DNA of 64,000 nt, from NCBI GenBank assembly GCA_001898995.1, contig MKVZ01000003.1:206267-270266 (forward strand). Reading direction: 5' to 3'. This DNA is from Rhizobiales bacterium 63-22. Lineage in GTDB: Bacteria > Pseudomonadota > Alphaproteobacteria > Rhizobiales > Rhizobiaceae. The notes beneath the pieces were generated by a model. That model was not told the DNA's origin. It ran no database searches and saw only the letters and a program-made list of their open reading frames with translations. A program made the position numbers and the translations under genes. Positions 45,083 to 54,661 of this stretch are shown here, in pieces (positions within the stretch are counted from its first letter, which is position 1; every line of letters begins with the position of its first letter).

Positions 45083-46771
45083 TTATTTCTTCTGCTTGGC
45101 CAGTCCCTGCTCGCGCATCTGGCTCAGCGTCATCTTGGGCGACAGCGCTTCCGGGTCGATACGGATTTCGATCAGGCCGGGCTTGCCGGAGTTCCGGCAG
45201 GCCTCGAAGGCGGGGGCGAAATCGGCGGTCTTCTCCACCACCTCGCCATGCAGGCCGTAGGCACGCGCAAGTGCGGCAAAATCCGGGTTGGCCAGCGCCG
45301 TGCCGGAGACGCGGCCCGGATAGGTGCGCTCCTGATGCATGCGGATGGTGCCGTACATACCGTTGTTGACCACGATGAAGACCGCATTCGCGCCATATTG
45401 CGCGGCGGTGGCCAGCTCCTGCCCGTTCATGAGAAAGCAGCCGTCGCCGGCAAACGCCACGACCGTGCGCTCTGGCGCGGTGAGCTTGGCCGCCACTGCC
45501 GCCGGCACGCCGTAGCCCATGGAGCCGTTGGTCGGGGCCAACTGGCTGCGATAGGCGCGGTACTGGTAGAAGCGGTGCGGCCATGCCGAATAATTGCCCG
45601 CGCCGTTGGTGATGATGGCGTCGGCGGGCAGGTTGGCGCGCAGCCATTCCATGATCTCGCCCATCTGCACCGGGCCGGGAATGACAGGCTTTTCGATATT
45701 GGCGCGGTAATCGGCGTTGGCGCTTTCCGCCCAGTCTTTCCAGCGCGGGTTGGCGATGCGCGGAAGTTTTGCGGCGGCGCGGGCGAAGGCCGGCATGCTG
45801 GCGTTGATCGGCACGTCCGCGTGATAGACGCGGCCAAGCTCCTCCGCGCCGGGATGGATGTGGATCAGCTTCTGCTTCGGAACCGGAATGGCTACCAGCT
45901 CATAGCCCTGCGTGGTCATTTCGCCAAGCCGGGCACCGACCACCACGAGAAGGTCCGAGTCGCGCACGCGCTGCGCCAGCTTGGGGCTGATCGAGGTGCC
46001 CATTTCGCCGGCGTAGAGCGGGTGGGTGTTGTCGAACATGTCCTGACAGCGGAACGAGGCCGCCACCGGCAGATGCATGTTTTCGGCGAAGGTTTTGATG
46101 TCGCGCACGGCCTCGGCGTTCCAGCCGCCCCCGCCGACGATCATCAGCGGACGCTCGGCTTTTTCGATCAGCGCCGCCATGTCCTGCAACTGCTCCGCGC
46201 CGGGATGCATCTCGACCTTCTTATAGGCCGGCGCGTCGTCGATGGCCGCGTGAGATGTCAGCATGTCCTCGGGCAGGGCGACCACGACAGGGCCGGGGCG
46301 GCCGTTGACGGCGCGGTGGAAGGCCTGGCTCACCAGTTCGGGGATGCGGGCGGCGTCGTCGATCTGCACCACCCATTTGGCCATCTGGCCGAACATGCGG
46401 CGGTAATCGACCTCCTGAAACGCCTCGCGCTCCACCTGATCGCTCGCCACCTGGCCGATGAAAAGCAGCATCGGAGTCGAATCCTGAAACGCCGTGTGCA
46501 CGCCGACGGAAGCGTTGGTTGCGCCCGGTCCGCGCGTGACGAAGCAGATGCCCGGCTTGCCGGTCAGCTTGCCATAGGCGTCGGCCATATAGGCCGCCCC
46601 GCCTTCCTGCCGGCACACGATCAGGTCGATGTCGTCGCGCGCGTCGTGGAAGGCGTCGAGGGCGGCAAGATAGCTTTCGCCCGGAACGCAGAAAACGCGA
46701 TCGACGCCGTGGATACGCAGCGCATCCACCAATATCTGACCACCGGTTCGCGTGTTTGGTTTGCTCGTCAT
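45083..46771 (-). CDS. TPP-dependent enzyme, acetolactate-synthase-like, substrate unknown
   Basis: A 562-residue TPP enzyme. The N-terminal Pyr domain has QILVDALRIHGVDRVFCVPGESYLAALDAF, with the cofactor-activating glutamate in PGESY. The central FAD/DHS-like domain follows, then the PP domain with VAFAGDGCFLMNGQELATAAQYGANAVFIVVNNGMYG. It lacks the Xsc signature found in the two xsc copies, so it is not a third Xsc. No ilvN regulatory subunit is nearby, so it is probably not the biosynthetic acetolactate synthase. It lies alone, converging with tauR; a role in sulfonate use is possible but unsupported. Confidence 0.8.
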   Translation of the reverse strand: MTSKPNTRTGGQILVDALRIHGVDRVFCVPGESYLAALDAFHDARDDIDLIVCRQEGGAAYMADAYGKLTGKPGICFVTRGPGATNASVGVHTAFQDSTPMLLFIGQVASDQVEREAFQEVDYRRMFGQMAKWVVQIDDAARIPELVSQAFHRAVNGRPGPVVVALPEDMLTSHAAIDDAPAYKKVEMHPGAEQLQDMAALIEKAERPLMIVGGGGWNAEAVRDIKTFAENMHLPVAASFRCQDMFDNTHPLYAGEMGTSISPKLAQRVRDSDLLVVVGARLGEMTTQGYELVAIPVPKQKLIHIHPGAEELGRVYHADVPINASMPAFARAAAKLPRIANPRWKDWAESANADYRANIEKPVIPGPVQMGEIMEWLRANLPADAIITNGAGNYSAWPHRFYQYRAYRSQLAPTNGSMGYGVPAAVAAKLTAPERTVVAFAGDGCFLMNGQELATAAQYGANAVFIVVNNGMYGTIRMHQERTYPGRVSGTALANPDFAALARAYGLHGEVVEKTADFAPAFEACRNSGKPGLIEIRIDPEALSPKMTLSQMREQGLAKQKK

Positions 46772-46895
46772 TCGAACTCTGCCTTCAAGTCTATTCCTGT
46801 GCCGGCATAACAGCATAGCCCATGGCGCGAATACAGATTAAATATGATGAACAAAGCGGATGATCTCATGTCCGGGCGGTATGGAGGATGGCAGA

Positions 46896-47705
46896 ATGAG
46901 CAATGGAAAAATCCCCGGAAAGATTCATGTCGGCGTCGGCGGCTGGGCCTATGAGGCGTGGGACGAGACCTTCTATCCCGAGAAACTGGCCAAGAAGCGA
47001 CAGCTCGAATACGCCGCGTCGAAGCTGACTTCCATCGAGATCAACTCGACCTATTACGGCCCGCAGAAGCCGCAGACCTTCGCCCGCTGGCGCGACGAGA
47101 CGCCGGACGGCTTTATCTTCTCGCTGAAGGCGCCGCGCTTTTCCACCAATCGCCGCGTGCTGGCGGAGGCGGGTGACAGCATCGAGAAATTCCTCACCGG
47201 CGGCGTGACCGAGCTGAAGCAGAAGCTCGGCATCATCAACTGGCAGTTCATGGGCACGAAGAAATTCGACGCGGACGATTTCGCGGCCTTCCTGAAACTG
47301 CTGCCGAAGCGGGTGGACGGGCGGACCTTGCGCCATGCGGTCGAGGTGCGGCACGAGAGCTTCGGCTCGCCGGATTTCATCGCTTTGCTGCGCGAGCATC
47401 AGGTGGCGGTGGTGACGGCGGCGGACGGGAAGTTTCCGCAATTCGCCGATCTGACCGCGCCCTTTGCCTATCTGCGCATCATGGGAACGCAAGAGAGCGA
47501 GCCGCTCGGCTATGGCGCGTCGGCGCTCGATACATGGGCGGCGCGGCTCAAGGCCATCGCGGAGGGGCACCGCCCGGAAGGGCTGAAATTCGTGGCGCCG
47601 CCCGTGCCCGACGGCGCGGTGCGCGATGTGTTCTGCTATGTCATCAGCGGCTATAAGGCGCGCAATCCCGCTGCCGCCATGGCCTTGATCGAGCGGCTGA
47701 AATAG
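46896..47705 (+). CDS. DUF72 (YecE) family protein
   Basis: A 269-residue TIM-barrel-like DUF72 protein. The diagnostic start is [32 protein letters not shown], followed by [38 protein letters not shown]. The later segment [31 protein letters not shown] and a C-terminal [18 protein letters not shown] complete the family. No biochemical role is established for DUF72. The start at 46896 has GGAGG 8 nt upstream; an in-frame ATG at 46881 is less likely. It is followed 37 nt later by the D-aminopeptidase gene, but a functional link is not evident. Confidence 0.9.
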   Translation: MSNGKIPGKIHVGVGGWAYEAWDETFYPEKLAKKRQLEYAASKLTSIEINSTYYGPQKPQTFARWRDETPDGFIFSLKAPRFSTNRRVLAEAGDSIEKFLTGGVTELKQKLGIINWQFMGTKKFDADDFAAFLKLLPKRVDGRTLRHAVEVRHESFGSPDFIALLREHQVAVVTAADGKFPQFADLTAPFAYLRIMGTQESEPLGYGASALDTWAARLKAIAEGHRPEGLKFVAPPVPDGAVRDVFCYVISGYKARNPAAAMALIERLK

Positions 47706-47742
47706 GGCTCTGTGTCGGCTCGATAATTATATGAGTCGTCTT

Positions 47743-49299
47743 ATGTCAAAGCCCGATCTTGTCCCCCTCGAAGCTTACGTCCGCACGATTCCGCAAAATT
47801 ACAGGGGGCCGGGCGGCGCGGTCGCGGTGGTGAAGGACGGCGCGGTCGTGCTGCGCCACGCATGGGGCTTCGCCGATCTGACCGCGCGCCGGCCGATGAC
47901 GCCGGAGACGCGGATGCCGATCTGCTCGGTGAGCAAGCAGTTCACCTGCGCGGCGCTTCTCGACAGCGTCGGCGAACCGGAAGTTCTGGAGGCGGCGCTC
48001 GCCGCCTATCTCGACCGGTTCGAGGGCGAGCGGCCGACCGTGCGCGACCTCTGCAACAACCAGTCGGGCCTGCGCGATTACTGGGCGCTGACGGTGCTGT
48101 GCGGGGCCGATCCCGAGGGCGTGTTTCTGCCCGAACAGGCGCAAAACCTGCTGCGACGGCTGAAAACCACGCATTTCGCGCCGGGCACGCATTATTCCTA
48201 TTGCAACGGCAATTTCCGCATTCTGGCCGACCTGATCGAGGGTCATACCGGCCGCGCGCTGCCCGATCTTCTGGCGGAACGCATCTTCGCACCCGCCGGC
48301 ATGAAAACGGCGGAATTGATTCCGGATACCGCCGCCTTTACCGATTGCACCGGCTATGAGGGCGATACGGTGCGCGGCTTCCTGCCCGCCGTCAACCGTA
48401 TCCACTGGATGGGTGACGCGGGCATCTGCGCCTCGCTCGACGACATGATCGCGTGGGAGAAATTCATCGACGCGACGCGCGACGACGAAAACGGCCTCTA
48501 TCGCCGCCTCGGCGTTGCGCGGACGTTCCGCGACGGCAAGCCTGCGCCATATGGATTCGGGCTGAAATTCGAGGAAGCGGGCGGCAGGCGGCTCACCGGC
48601 CATGGCGGTGCGCTGCGCGGCTGGCGCTGCCAGCGCTGGCATTGCGCGGAGGAGCGGCTTTCGACCGTCGCGATGTTCAACTTCGAGGGCGGCGCCTCCG
48701 AGGTGGCCATGAAGCTGATGAATATCGCGCTCGGCGTGACGCTGCCGGAGCCGCCGCGCGTGGAGGTTGATGCCGGCTGGTTCGGCACATGGCTGGACCC
48801 GGAAACGGGGCTGGCGCTGGTGCTGGAAGGGGCGGCGCCCGGGCGCATGAAGGCGCGCTTCGGCACGGGGCCGGAGATCATGGACGTCATAGCCGGGAAC
48901 GAGGCGCGTTCGTCCATGACGGCGATCACGCGTGACGGGGATACGATCCGCCTGTCGCGCGACGACGAAAATCTGGAACTCGCGCTGACGCGCCTGATCG
49001 GCGAGGCGAAGGGCGATATTCTCGGCCGCTACCGCTCCGACGAGTTGGAGGCCGACCTCCTGCTGGTGGAGGCCGGTGGGGCGATTTACGGCGCTTTCGA
49101 GGGTTTTCTCGGAAAAAGCGATCTCTATCCGCTCTATCCCGCCGGGCCGGATCTCTGGCTCCTGCCGGTGCAGCGCTCCATGGACGCGCCGTCGCCGGGC
49201 GAATGGAAGCTCCTGTTTTCCCGTGACGGGGCGGGCGCGGTCAGCGGCGTCAAGGTCGGCTGCTGGCTGGCGCGGGGCGTGGATTACCGCAGGGTCTGA
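47743..49299 (+). CDS. dap: D-aminopeptidase (serine peptidase family S12, DAP type)
   Basis: A 518-residue penicillin-recognising enzyme very like the D-aminopeptidase of Ochrobactrum anthropi. The catalytic pair is Ser62 and Lys65 in CSVSK, then Tyr153-Cys-Asn155 in HYSYCNGN, and TGHGG near residue 285. These positions equal those I recall for O. anthropi DAP. Beyond the beta-lactamase-like domain lie the two beta-barrel domains of this enzyme ([11 protein letters not shown], then [13 protein letters not shown]). It removes N-terminal D-Ala/D-Ser/D-Thr from small peptides. No signal peptide is seen, so it is cytoplasmic. I chose the ATG at 47743 because [14 protein letters not shown] aligns with the known N terminus; ATG 47731 is an in-frame alternative. 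Confidence 0.93.
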   Translation: MSKPDLVPLEAYVRTIPQNYRGPGGAVAVVKDGAVVLRHAWGFADLTARRPMTPETRMPICSVSKQFTCAALLDSVGEPEVLEAALAAYLDRFEGERPTVRDLCNNQSGLRDYWALTVLCGADPEGVFLPEQAQNLLRRLKTTHFAPGTHYSYCNGNFRILADLIEGHTGRALPDLLAERIFAPAGMKTAELIPDTAAFTDCTGYEGDTVRGFLPAVNRIHWMGDAGICASLDDMIAWEKFIDATRDDENGLYRRLGVARTFRDGKPAPYGFGLKFEEAGGRRLTGHGGALRGWRCQRWHCAEERLSTVAMFNFEGGASEVAMKLMNIALGVTLPEPPRVEVDAGWFGTWLDPETGLALVLEGAAPGRMKARFGTGPEIMDVIAGNEARSSMTAITRDGDTIRLSRDDENLELALTRLIGEAKGDILGRYRSDELEADLLLVEAGGAIYGAFEGFLGKSDLYPLYPAGPDLWLLPVQRSMDAPSPGEWKLLFSRDGAGAVSGVKVGCWLARGVDYRRV

Positions 49300-49311
49300 C
49301 GCGGCGGGATA

Positions 49312-50037
49312 TCAGATCGCGCGGCGGGCGCGCTCGACGCCAAGGCTGATGACGCTTTCCATCGCGGTGCGCGCCCGGGCGGGATCGCGCGAGGCGATGG
49401 CGTGGGCGATGCGCAGATGGTTGGCGGCGCATTCGGCGATGCCCTGCCGGGAATTGGCGGGCGAGGACAGCCGGAAGGAAACGGCGAGCGCGGCCTCGAT
49501 CAGGCTGCTTACCGAGCGCATGAACGGATTGCCCGACATGCAGGCGATGGCGAGGTGAAACTCCAGATCGACCTTGGCGATGGATTCCGGCGTATGATCC
49601 GGGTCGTCGAATTTGGCGGCGATGGCGTAGAGTTCGACGATCTCGTCGCTGGTGGCGCGCTCGGCGGCGGCGGCGGCCGCTGCGGGCTCCAGCGCCATGC
49701 GCATTTCGGCCAGATGATCGACGAAGACCTCGTCGAAGCCGGCCTCGAAGCGCCATGTCAGCACGTCGGAATCGAAGAAGTTCCAGTCGGCACGGCTCAG
49801 AACGCGGGTGCCGACCTTGGCTTTCGGCTCGATGAGGCGCTTGGCGGCGAGTGTCTTCATCGCCTCGCGCAGCACCGTGCGCGAGACGCCGAAGCGCAGC
49901 GACAGTTCGTGATCGCCGGGCAGGATCGAGCCTTCGGGAATGGCACCCGCGACGATGCCGCGCCCAAGCTCGTCCACGACGGCGGCATGGCTGTTGTGCC
50001 GCTTGTGTCCGGTTATGGCCGTTTCCAGCAATCCCAC
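49312..50037 (-). CDS. GntR family regulator, FadR (FCD) subgroup, in the galactofuranose-importer operon
   Basis: A 241-residue regulator. The winged helix is EGSILPGDHELSLRFGVSRTVLREAMKTLAAKRLIEPKAKVGTRV, followed by WNFFDSDVLTWRFEAGFDEVFVDHL, a linker common in the sugar-acid-sensing FadR group. The FCD domain has the metal-linked residues in EFHLAIACMSGNPF. Its ATG is only 1 nt from the yjfF stop, so it is probably the last gene of the ytfQ-ytfR-ytfT-yjfF operon. A sugar acid from galactose breakdown (galactonate or KDGal) is the likely ligand, and the divergent dgo genes may be targets. Confidence 0.88.
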   Translation of the reverse strand: MGLLETAITGHKRHNSHAAVVDELGRGIVAGAIPEGSILPGDHELSLRFGVSRTVLREAMKTLAAKRLIEPKAKVGTRVLSRADWNFFDSDVLTWRFEAGFDEVFVDHLAEMRMALEPAAAAAAAERATSDEIVELYAIAAKFDDPDHTPESIAKVDLEFHLAIACMSGNPFMRSVSSLIEAALAVSFRLSSPANSRQGIAECAANHLRIAHAIASRDPARARTAMESVISLGVERARRAI

Positions 50038-50038
50038 G

Positions 50039-51025
50039 TCAGGCCTCCTTCATGCGCCGCCGCGCCAGCCGCGCCCCGGAGAACCATACCAGCCCCCTTT
50101 GCAGCGCGATGAACAGGAACAGCAATACACCGATTGCGATCTTCGTCCACCATGAAGACAACGTGCCGTCGAACACGATGTAGGTCTGGATCAGCCCCTG
50201 TATCAGAATGCCAACCAGTGTTCCCGCCACCAGCCCCGAACCGCCGGTGAGCAATGTGCCGCCGATGACGACCGAGGCGATGGCGTCCAGTTCCACGCCG
50301 ACGGTGGCCAGCGAATAGCCGGACGAGGTGTAGAGCGTATAGACGATGCCGGCGAGGCCGGAAAGCAGGCCGGACAGGGTGTAGACGCCGATGATGGTGC
50401 GCGCGATGGGGACGCCCATCAGTTCGGCCGATTGCTGGTTGCCGCCGAGCGCGTAGATATTCGCGCCGAAGCGGGTGCGGTGCGCGACGAAGCCGCCGAC
50501 GATGAAGACCGCCAGCATGACCATGGCGATGAAGGTGAGGCTGCCGCCGCCGGGCAGGCGGACGGAAATCCCTTGCAGCGTTTCGAGGAAGGGATGCGAG
50601 ATCGGCACCGAATCGGTGGAGATCAGGAAGGCCGCGCCGCGCGCCAGAAACATGCCGGCGAGCGTGGCGACGAAGGGCGGGATGCCGAGAAAGTGGATCA
50701 TCGCGCCCATCCACGCCCCGAAAAGCGCTGCGATGACCAGTATGAGGGCGAAGGCCACCAGCGGATGCACGCCCATGCGGCCCACCAGAACCGCCACGAA
50801 CACGCTGGTGAAGGCGATGACCGATCCGACCGAGAGATCGATGCCGCCCGACAGGATCACGAAGGTCATGCCCACGGCGGCGACGCCGAGAAAGGCGTTG
50901 TCGGTCAAAAGGTCGCCGATCACCCGTGTCGAGAGCATGTTCGGATACTCCGCCACGCACAGTGCATAGGCGACGAGAAAGATCGCGACCGTGGTGAGAA
51001 AAGGCAGGTTGCGAAGCACTCTCAT
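50039..51025 (-). CDS. yjfF: Galactofuranose-type ABC transporter permease 2
   Basis: A 328-residue permease with about nine spans. The conserved VGMTFVILSGGIDLSVGSVIAFTSVFVAVL lies in the first third, and YALGGNQQSAELMGVPIARTIIGVYTLSG in the second half, as in YjfF and other CUT2 permeases. It pairs with YtfT as a heterodimeric channel. Its start overlaps the ytfT stop (ATGA). The gene order ytfQ-ytfR-ytfT-yjfF is that of the E. coli galactofuranose importer, though a related sugar could be the true substrate. Confidence 0.9.
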   Translation of the reverse strand: MRVLRNLPFLTTVAIFLVAYALCVAEYPNMLSTRVIGDLLTDNAFLGVAAVGMTFVILSGGIDLSVGSVIAFTSVFVAVLVGRMGVHPLVAFALILVIAALFGAWMGAMIHFLGIPPFVATLAGMFLARGAAFLISTDSVPISHPFLETLQGISVRLPGGGSLTFIAMVMLAVFIVGGFVAHRTRFGANIYALGGNQQSAELMGVPIARTIIGVYTLSGLLSGLAGIVYTLYTSSGYSLATVGVELDAIASVVIGGTLLTGGSGLVAGTLVGILIQGLIQTYIVFDGTLSSWWTKIAIGVLLFLFIALQRGLVWFSGARLARRRMKEA

Positions 51026-52092
51026 TGCGGCATTCCCTGTTGTGAGCCCTTTTGTCGGTCCTGTTGCGGGCGTTGCGCCCTCTCGATCGCATCCCGTCCG
51101 CGCTGGAAGCGCAGGAAGCCGGCCAGTTCGGCGAGCGCGGCCGACTGGAAGGTCAGCACCACGACGATGATGACCGCCTTGATGATGAGGTTGAATTCCG
51201 GCGGGAACCCAGCCATCAGGATGCCGGTGTTGATCGACTGGATGATGAGCGCGCCGAACAGCGAGGCGGTGATGGAGAAGCGCCCGCCGTTGAGCGAGCC
51301 GCCGCCGATCACCACCGCGAGGATGGCGTCGAGTTCGAGCCACAGGCCGGCATTGTTGGCGTCCGCGCCGCGAATGTCGGCGGTGGCGATGAGGCCGGCC
51401 AGCGCCGCGCCGATGCCGGAAACGGCGTAGACGCTGAACAGCAGGAAGCGCGCCCTGACGCCCGCCAGCATGGCGGCGCGGCGGTTGACGCCGGTCGCCT
51501 CGATCAGGAAGCCGAGCGCGCTCGTGCGCACGGCAAGGCCCACGGCCAGTCCGGCCGCGAGCCAGATCAGCACCGGTATGGGAATGCCGAGGAAGGCGCC
51601 GGAACCGAGCGCGGCGAAGGAATCGTTGTCGAAGGTGAGGATCGCGCCCGCCGTGATGAGCTGGGCTATGCCGCGTCCCGCGACCATCAGGATCAGCGTG
51701 GCGATGATCGGCTGGATGTCGAAGACGGCGACGAGGAAGCCGTTCCACAGACCGCATACCAGCCCCACGGCCAGCGCCGCCGGAATGACGGCGGCGAGCG
51801 GATAGCCCGCCACGATCAGCGAGGCGGCGACGGCCCCGCTGATCGCCATGACCGCGCCGACCGAAAGGTCGATGCCGCGCGTGGCGATCACCAGCGTCAT
51901 GCCGATGGCGAGGATGGCCACGGGTGCTGCGCGCACCAGAATGTCGATCAGGCTGCCGTAGAGCCGCCCGTTATGAACGGAAATGTGCAGGAAGCCGGGC
52001 GCGACCAGCGTGTCGGCGGCAAGGATCAGCACCAGCGCGGCCAGTTGCGGCGCGAGGCGCTTCAGTTTGCGGGCGAGGATGGCGGCGATCAT
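51022..52092 (-). CDS. ytfT: Galactofuranose-type ABC transporter permease 1
   Basis: A 356-residue CUT2 permease. The signature is AIGMTLVIATRGIDLSVGAVMAISGAVAASLIVAG, followed by FDIQPIIATLILMVAGRGIAQLI and the GGSLNGGRFSITASLFGALIIQSINTGILMAG end region, all close to YtfT. It overlaps both neighbours by 4 nt (ytfR stop and yjfF start), indicating coupled translation of the membrane complex. Confidence 0.9.
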   Translation of the reverse strand: MIAAILARKLKRLAPQLAALVLILAADTLVAPGFLHISVHNGRLYGSLIDILVRAAPVAILAIGMTLVIATRGIDLSVGAVMAISGAVAASLIVAGYPLAAVIPAALAVGLVCGLWNGFLVAVFDIQPIIATLILMVAGRGIAQLITAGAILTFDNDSFAALGSGAFLGIPIPVLIWLAAGLAVGLAVRTSALGFLIEATGVNRRAAMLAGVRARFLLFSVYAVSGIGAALAGLIATADIRGADANNAGLWLELDAILAVVIGGGSLNGGRFSITASLFGALIIQSINTGILMAGFPPEFNLIIKAVIIVVVLTFQSAALAELAGFLRFQRGRDAIERAQRPQQDRQKGSQQGMPQ

Positions 52093-53636
52093 GCGGCGGT
52101 TTCCTTCTGGCCGGTTTCGGCGATGGCGCGCACGATGTTGTCGGCGGTGATTTCCGCGCCGGAAAGCTCGGCCACATGGCGGCGGTCGGAAAGCACGATC
52201 ACGCGGCTGGCGACGGCGGCCAGTTCCTCGAACTCGGAGGAGACGATGACCAGCGCCATGCCCTCGGCGCAGAGTTCGCCCATCAGGCGGACGATCTCCG
52301 CATGCGCGCCGATATCGATGCCGCGCGTCGGCTCGTCGAGGATGAGCAGGCGCGGATCGGTGGCGAGCCAGCGCGCCAGAATGGCCTTCTGCTGGTTGCC
52401 GCCCGAAAGCAGCTTGATCGGCTTGTCGGGGTCGGGGGGCCGGATGTCGAGCGCTTCGATATAGCGCCGCGCCAGCGCGGCCTTTTCGCGCGCGGAGACG
52501 GGCTTCGCCCATCCGCGCCTGGCCTGCACGGCGAGCGCGATGTTCTCGGCGACGGTGAAATCGCCGACGATGCCGTCGGTCTTGCGCTCCTCCGGGCAGA
52601 AGGCGAAACGCTCGGCGATCGCCGCCACCGGCGAGGACAGCTTTATTTCCCGTCCGTCCACTGTGAGGTTGCCGCTGTCGGCCTGATCCACGCCGAACAT
52701 CAGCAGCGCGGTTTCGGTGCGGCCAGAACCGAGCAGCCCGGCGATTCCCACCGCCTCGCCGCCGCGGATCGCCAGATCGAAGGGCGCGACGCTGCCCTTG
52801 CGGCCGAAATCGTGGAAGCGGATCGGCGCGTCGCCATGCTCCGGTGCCGTTTCGGGCGTCTGGCGGCGTACGGTCTCCTGCAACTGGCGGCCGAGCATCA
52901 TCGAGATGAGATCGGCGCGCGGCAGGTCGGCGATGGCGCGGCTGCCCACCAGCTTGCCGTTGCGCAGCACAGTGGCGCGGTCGGCGATGGCATAGACCTG
53001 ATCGAGAAAATGCGTGATGAGGATGATGCCGAGGCCCTGATTTTTCAGCCGGCGCAGCACGTCGAACAGCATGTCGACCTCGCGCGCGTCGAGGCTGGCG
53101 GTGGGTTCGTCCAGCACCAGCACCTTGCCGGAGAGATCGACGGCGCGGGCGATGGCGACGATCTGGCGGATCGCCACCGAATAGGCCGAAAGCGGGGCGC
53201 CGGCATCCACGGTCAGGCCGTAGCGGTCGAGAAGCGCTGCGGCGTCCTTCTCCATCCGGCGGCGGTCGATGAGGCCGAAGCGGCGCGGCTGGCGGCCGAG
53301 ATACAGGTTTTCGGCCACGGTCAGGTTTTCGAGCAGGTTCACTTCCTGATAGACCGTGCCGATGCCGAGCGTCTGCGCCTCGGCGACGGATGCGGGCGCG
53401 ATCGGCTGGCCGTCGAGCAGGATCGAGCCGTCGAAGCCGTGATAGGCGCCGGTCAGAATCTTGATGAAGGTGGATTTTCCCGCGCCGTTCTCACCCAGAA
53501 GCGCATGGATCTCGCCGCGCCCGAGCGAAAAATCCACATGGTCGAGCGCCGTCACGCCCAGAAAATCCTTGCTGATCGAACGGGCTTCGAGAAGCGCCGG
53601 AGTCCCGCCGGGGACGGCTGAATCGGAACGGGCCAT
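52089..53636 (-). CDS. ytfR: Galactofuranose-type sugar ABC transporter ATP-binding protein (two ABC domains)
   Basis: A 515-residue ATPase with two ABC modules, the hallmark of CUT2 sugar importers. Module 1 has [27 protein letters not shown] and [10 protein letters not shown]. Module 2 has the degenerate Walker A GIAGLLGSGRTETALLMFG, then [19 protein letters not shown] and [21 protein letters not shown]. Only the first module is expected to be fully active in ATP hydrolysis, as in relatives. The ATG at 53636 has AAGGAAA; MRKET... at 53651 is an alternative. A strong hairpin separates it from ytfQ. Confidence 0.92.
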   Translation of the reverse strand: MARSDSAVPGGTPALLEARSISKDFLGVTALDHVDFSLGRGEIHALLGENGAGKSTFIKILTGAYHGFDGSILLDGQPIAPASVAEAQTLGIGTVYQEVNLLENLTVAENLYLGRQPRRFGLIDRRRMEKDAAALLDRYGLTVDAGAPLSAYSVAIRQIVAIARAVDLSGKVLVLDEPTASLDAREVDMLFDVLRRLKNQGLGIILITHFLDQVYAIADRATVLRNGKLVGSRAIADLPRADLISMMLGRQLQETVRRQTPETAPEHGDAPIRFHDFGRKGSVAPFDLAIRGGEAVGIAGLLGSGRTETALLMFGVDQADSGNLTVDGREIKLSSPVAAIAERFAFCPEERKTDGIVGDFTVAENIALAVQARRGWAKPVSAREKAALARRYIEALDIRPPDPDKPIKLLSGGNQQKAILARWLATDPRLLILDEPTRGIDIGAHAEIVRLMGELCAEGMALVIVSSEFEELAAVASRVIVLSDRRHVAELSGAEITADNIVRAIAETGQKETAA

Positions 53637-53667
53637 GGTTTCCTTCCGCATGCCGGGCTGATGAATG

Positions 53668-53695
53668 GAGACCGGGCCGTGAGCGGCCCGGTCTC
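53668..53695 (-). terminator. 12-bp hairpin between ytfQ and ytfR
   Basis: GAGACCGGGCCG and CGGCCCGGTCTC form a perfect 12-bp stem with a 4-nt TGAG loop. No long U-tract follows on minus, so partial read-through into ytfR is likely. Such hairpins after binding-protein genes often keep the binding-protein message more abundant. Confidence 0.65.
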
Positions 53696-53701
53696 GCGGC
53701 G

Positions 53702-54661
53702 TCAATAGCCGAGGTTCTTCTTGGCCTCGTAGACGGCCTTCACGTCGTCGGCCGGCGTGTAGAGCTTGGACTCCGTCTGGATCCACTTCGGGGGCACGAC
53801 ACCGTCCTTCTTGAACTTTTCGATGGCGTCGAAGGCGGGACCGGCCATGTTCGGCGTCAGTTCCACCGAGGCGTTGGCCTCGCCCTTCATCATGGCCTGG
53901 TAGATATCCGGTATGCCGTCGATGGAGACGGTCAGGATGTCCTTGCCCGGCTTGAGGCCGGCTTCCTTGATGGCCTGGATCGCGCCGACCGCCATGTCGT
54001 CATTATGGGCGTAGACGGCGCAGATGTTCTTGCCGCCGTTCTCGGCCTTGATGAAGCTCTCCATCACTTCCTTGCCCTTGGTGCGGGTAAAGTCGCCGGT
54101 CTGCGAGCGGATGATCTTGATGTTGTTGTGGCCCGCGATCGCTTCCTCGAAGCCCTTCTTGCGGTTGGTGGCGGGCGACGAGCCGGTGGTGCCCTGAAGC
54201 TCGACCACGTTGCAGGGCTTGTCGCCCACATCCTTTACCAGCCAGTTGCCGGCCACCTTGCCCTCGTACACCTGATCGGAGGTGACTGCGGTGAGGTAGA
54301 GGTCCTCAGGCGAATCGATCTGGCGGTCGAGCAGCACGACCGGAATCTTCGCCTCCTTGGCTTCCTTCAGCACGGCGTCCCAGCCGGTGGAGACAACGGG
54401 CGCGATCAGGATCGCGTCCACGCCCTGCGCGATGAAGCCGCGTACGGCCTTGATCTGGTTTTCCTGCTTCTGCTGCGCGTCGGCGAACTTGAGCGTGTAG
54501 CCGCGCTTCTCCGCTTCCTGCTTGGTCACTGCGGTTTCGGCGGCGCGCCAGCCCGATTCGGAGCCGATCTGCGAAAAGCCGATGGTCAGGGATGCTGCGG
54601 ACGCCGTGGACAAAAGCGCCAGCGAAAATACGGCCGTAAGGGCCGACAAAGTGCGTTTCAT
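53702..54661 (-). CDS. ytfQ: Galactofuranose-type sugar ABC transporter binding protein
   Basis: A 319-residue periplasmic binding protein with the signal peptide MKRTLSALTAVFSLALLSTASA (cleavage before ASLTIGFSQ). The mature protein is strikingly like E. coli YtfQ: IGFSQIGSESGWRAAET, IAPVVSTGWDAVLKEAK, NVVELQGTTGSSPATNRKKGF, TKGKEVMESFIKAENGGKN and ASVELTPNMAGPAFDAIEKF. It binds galactofuranose (possibly pyranose) and gives it to YtfRT-YjfF. It is the first gene of the operon and diverges from the galactose catabolic genes across a 318-nt region. Confidence 0.93.
   Translation of the reverse strand: MKRTLSALTAVFSLALLSTASAASLTIGFSQIGSESGWRAAETAVTKQEAEKRGYTLKFADAQQKQENQIKAVRGFIAQGVDAILIAPVVSTGWDAVLKEAKEAKIPVVLLDRQIDSPEDLYLTAVTSDQVYEGKVAGNWLVKDVGDKPCNVVELQGTTGSSPATNRKKGFEEAIAGHNNIKIIRSQTGDFTRTKGKEVMESFIKAENGGKNICAVYAHNDDMAVGAIQAIKEAGLKPGKDILTVSIDGIPDIYQAMMKGEANASVELTPNMAGPAFDAIEKFKKDGVVPPKWIQTESKLYTPADDVKAVYEAKKNLGY

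Noticed and set aside
45083..46771. A third xsc
   Set aside because: The Xsc-specific block around [18 protein letters not shown] is missing and the C-terminal domain differs.
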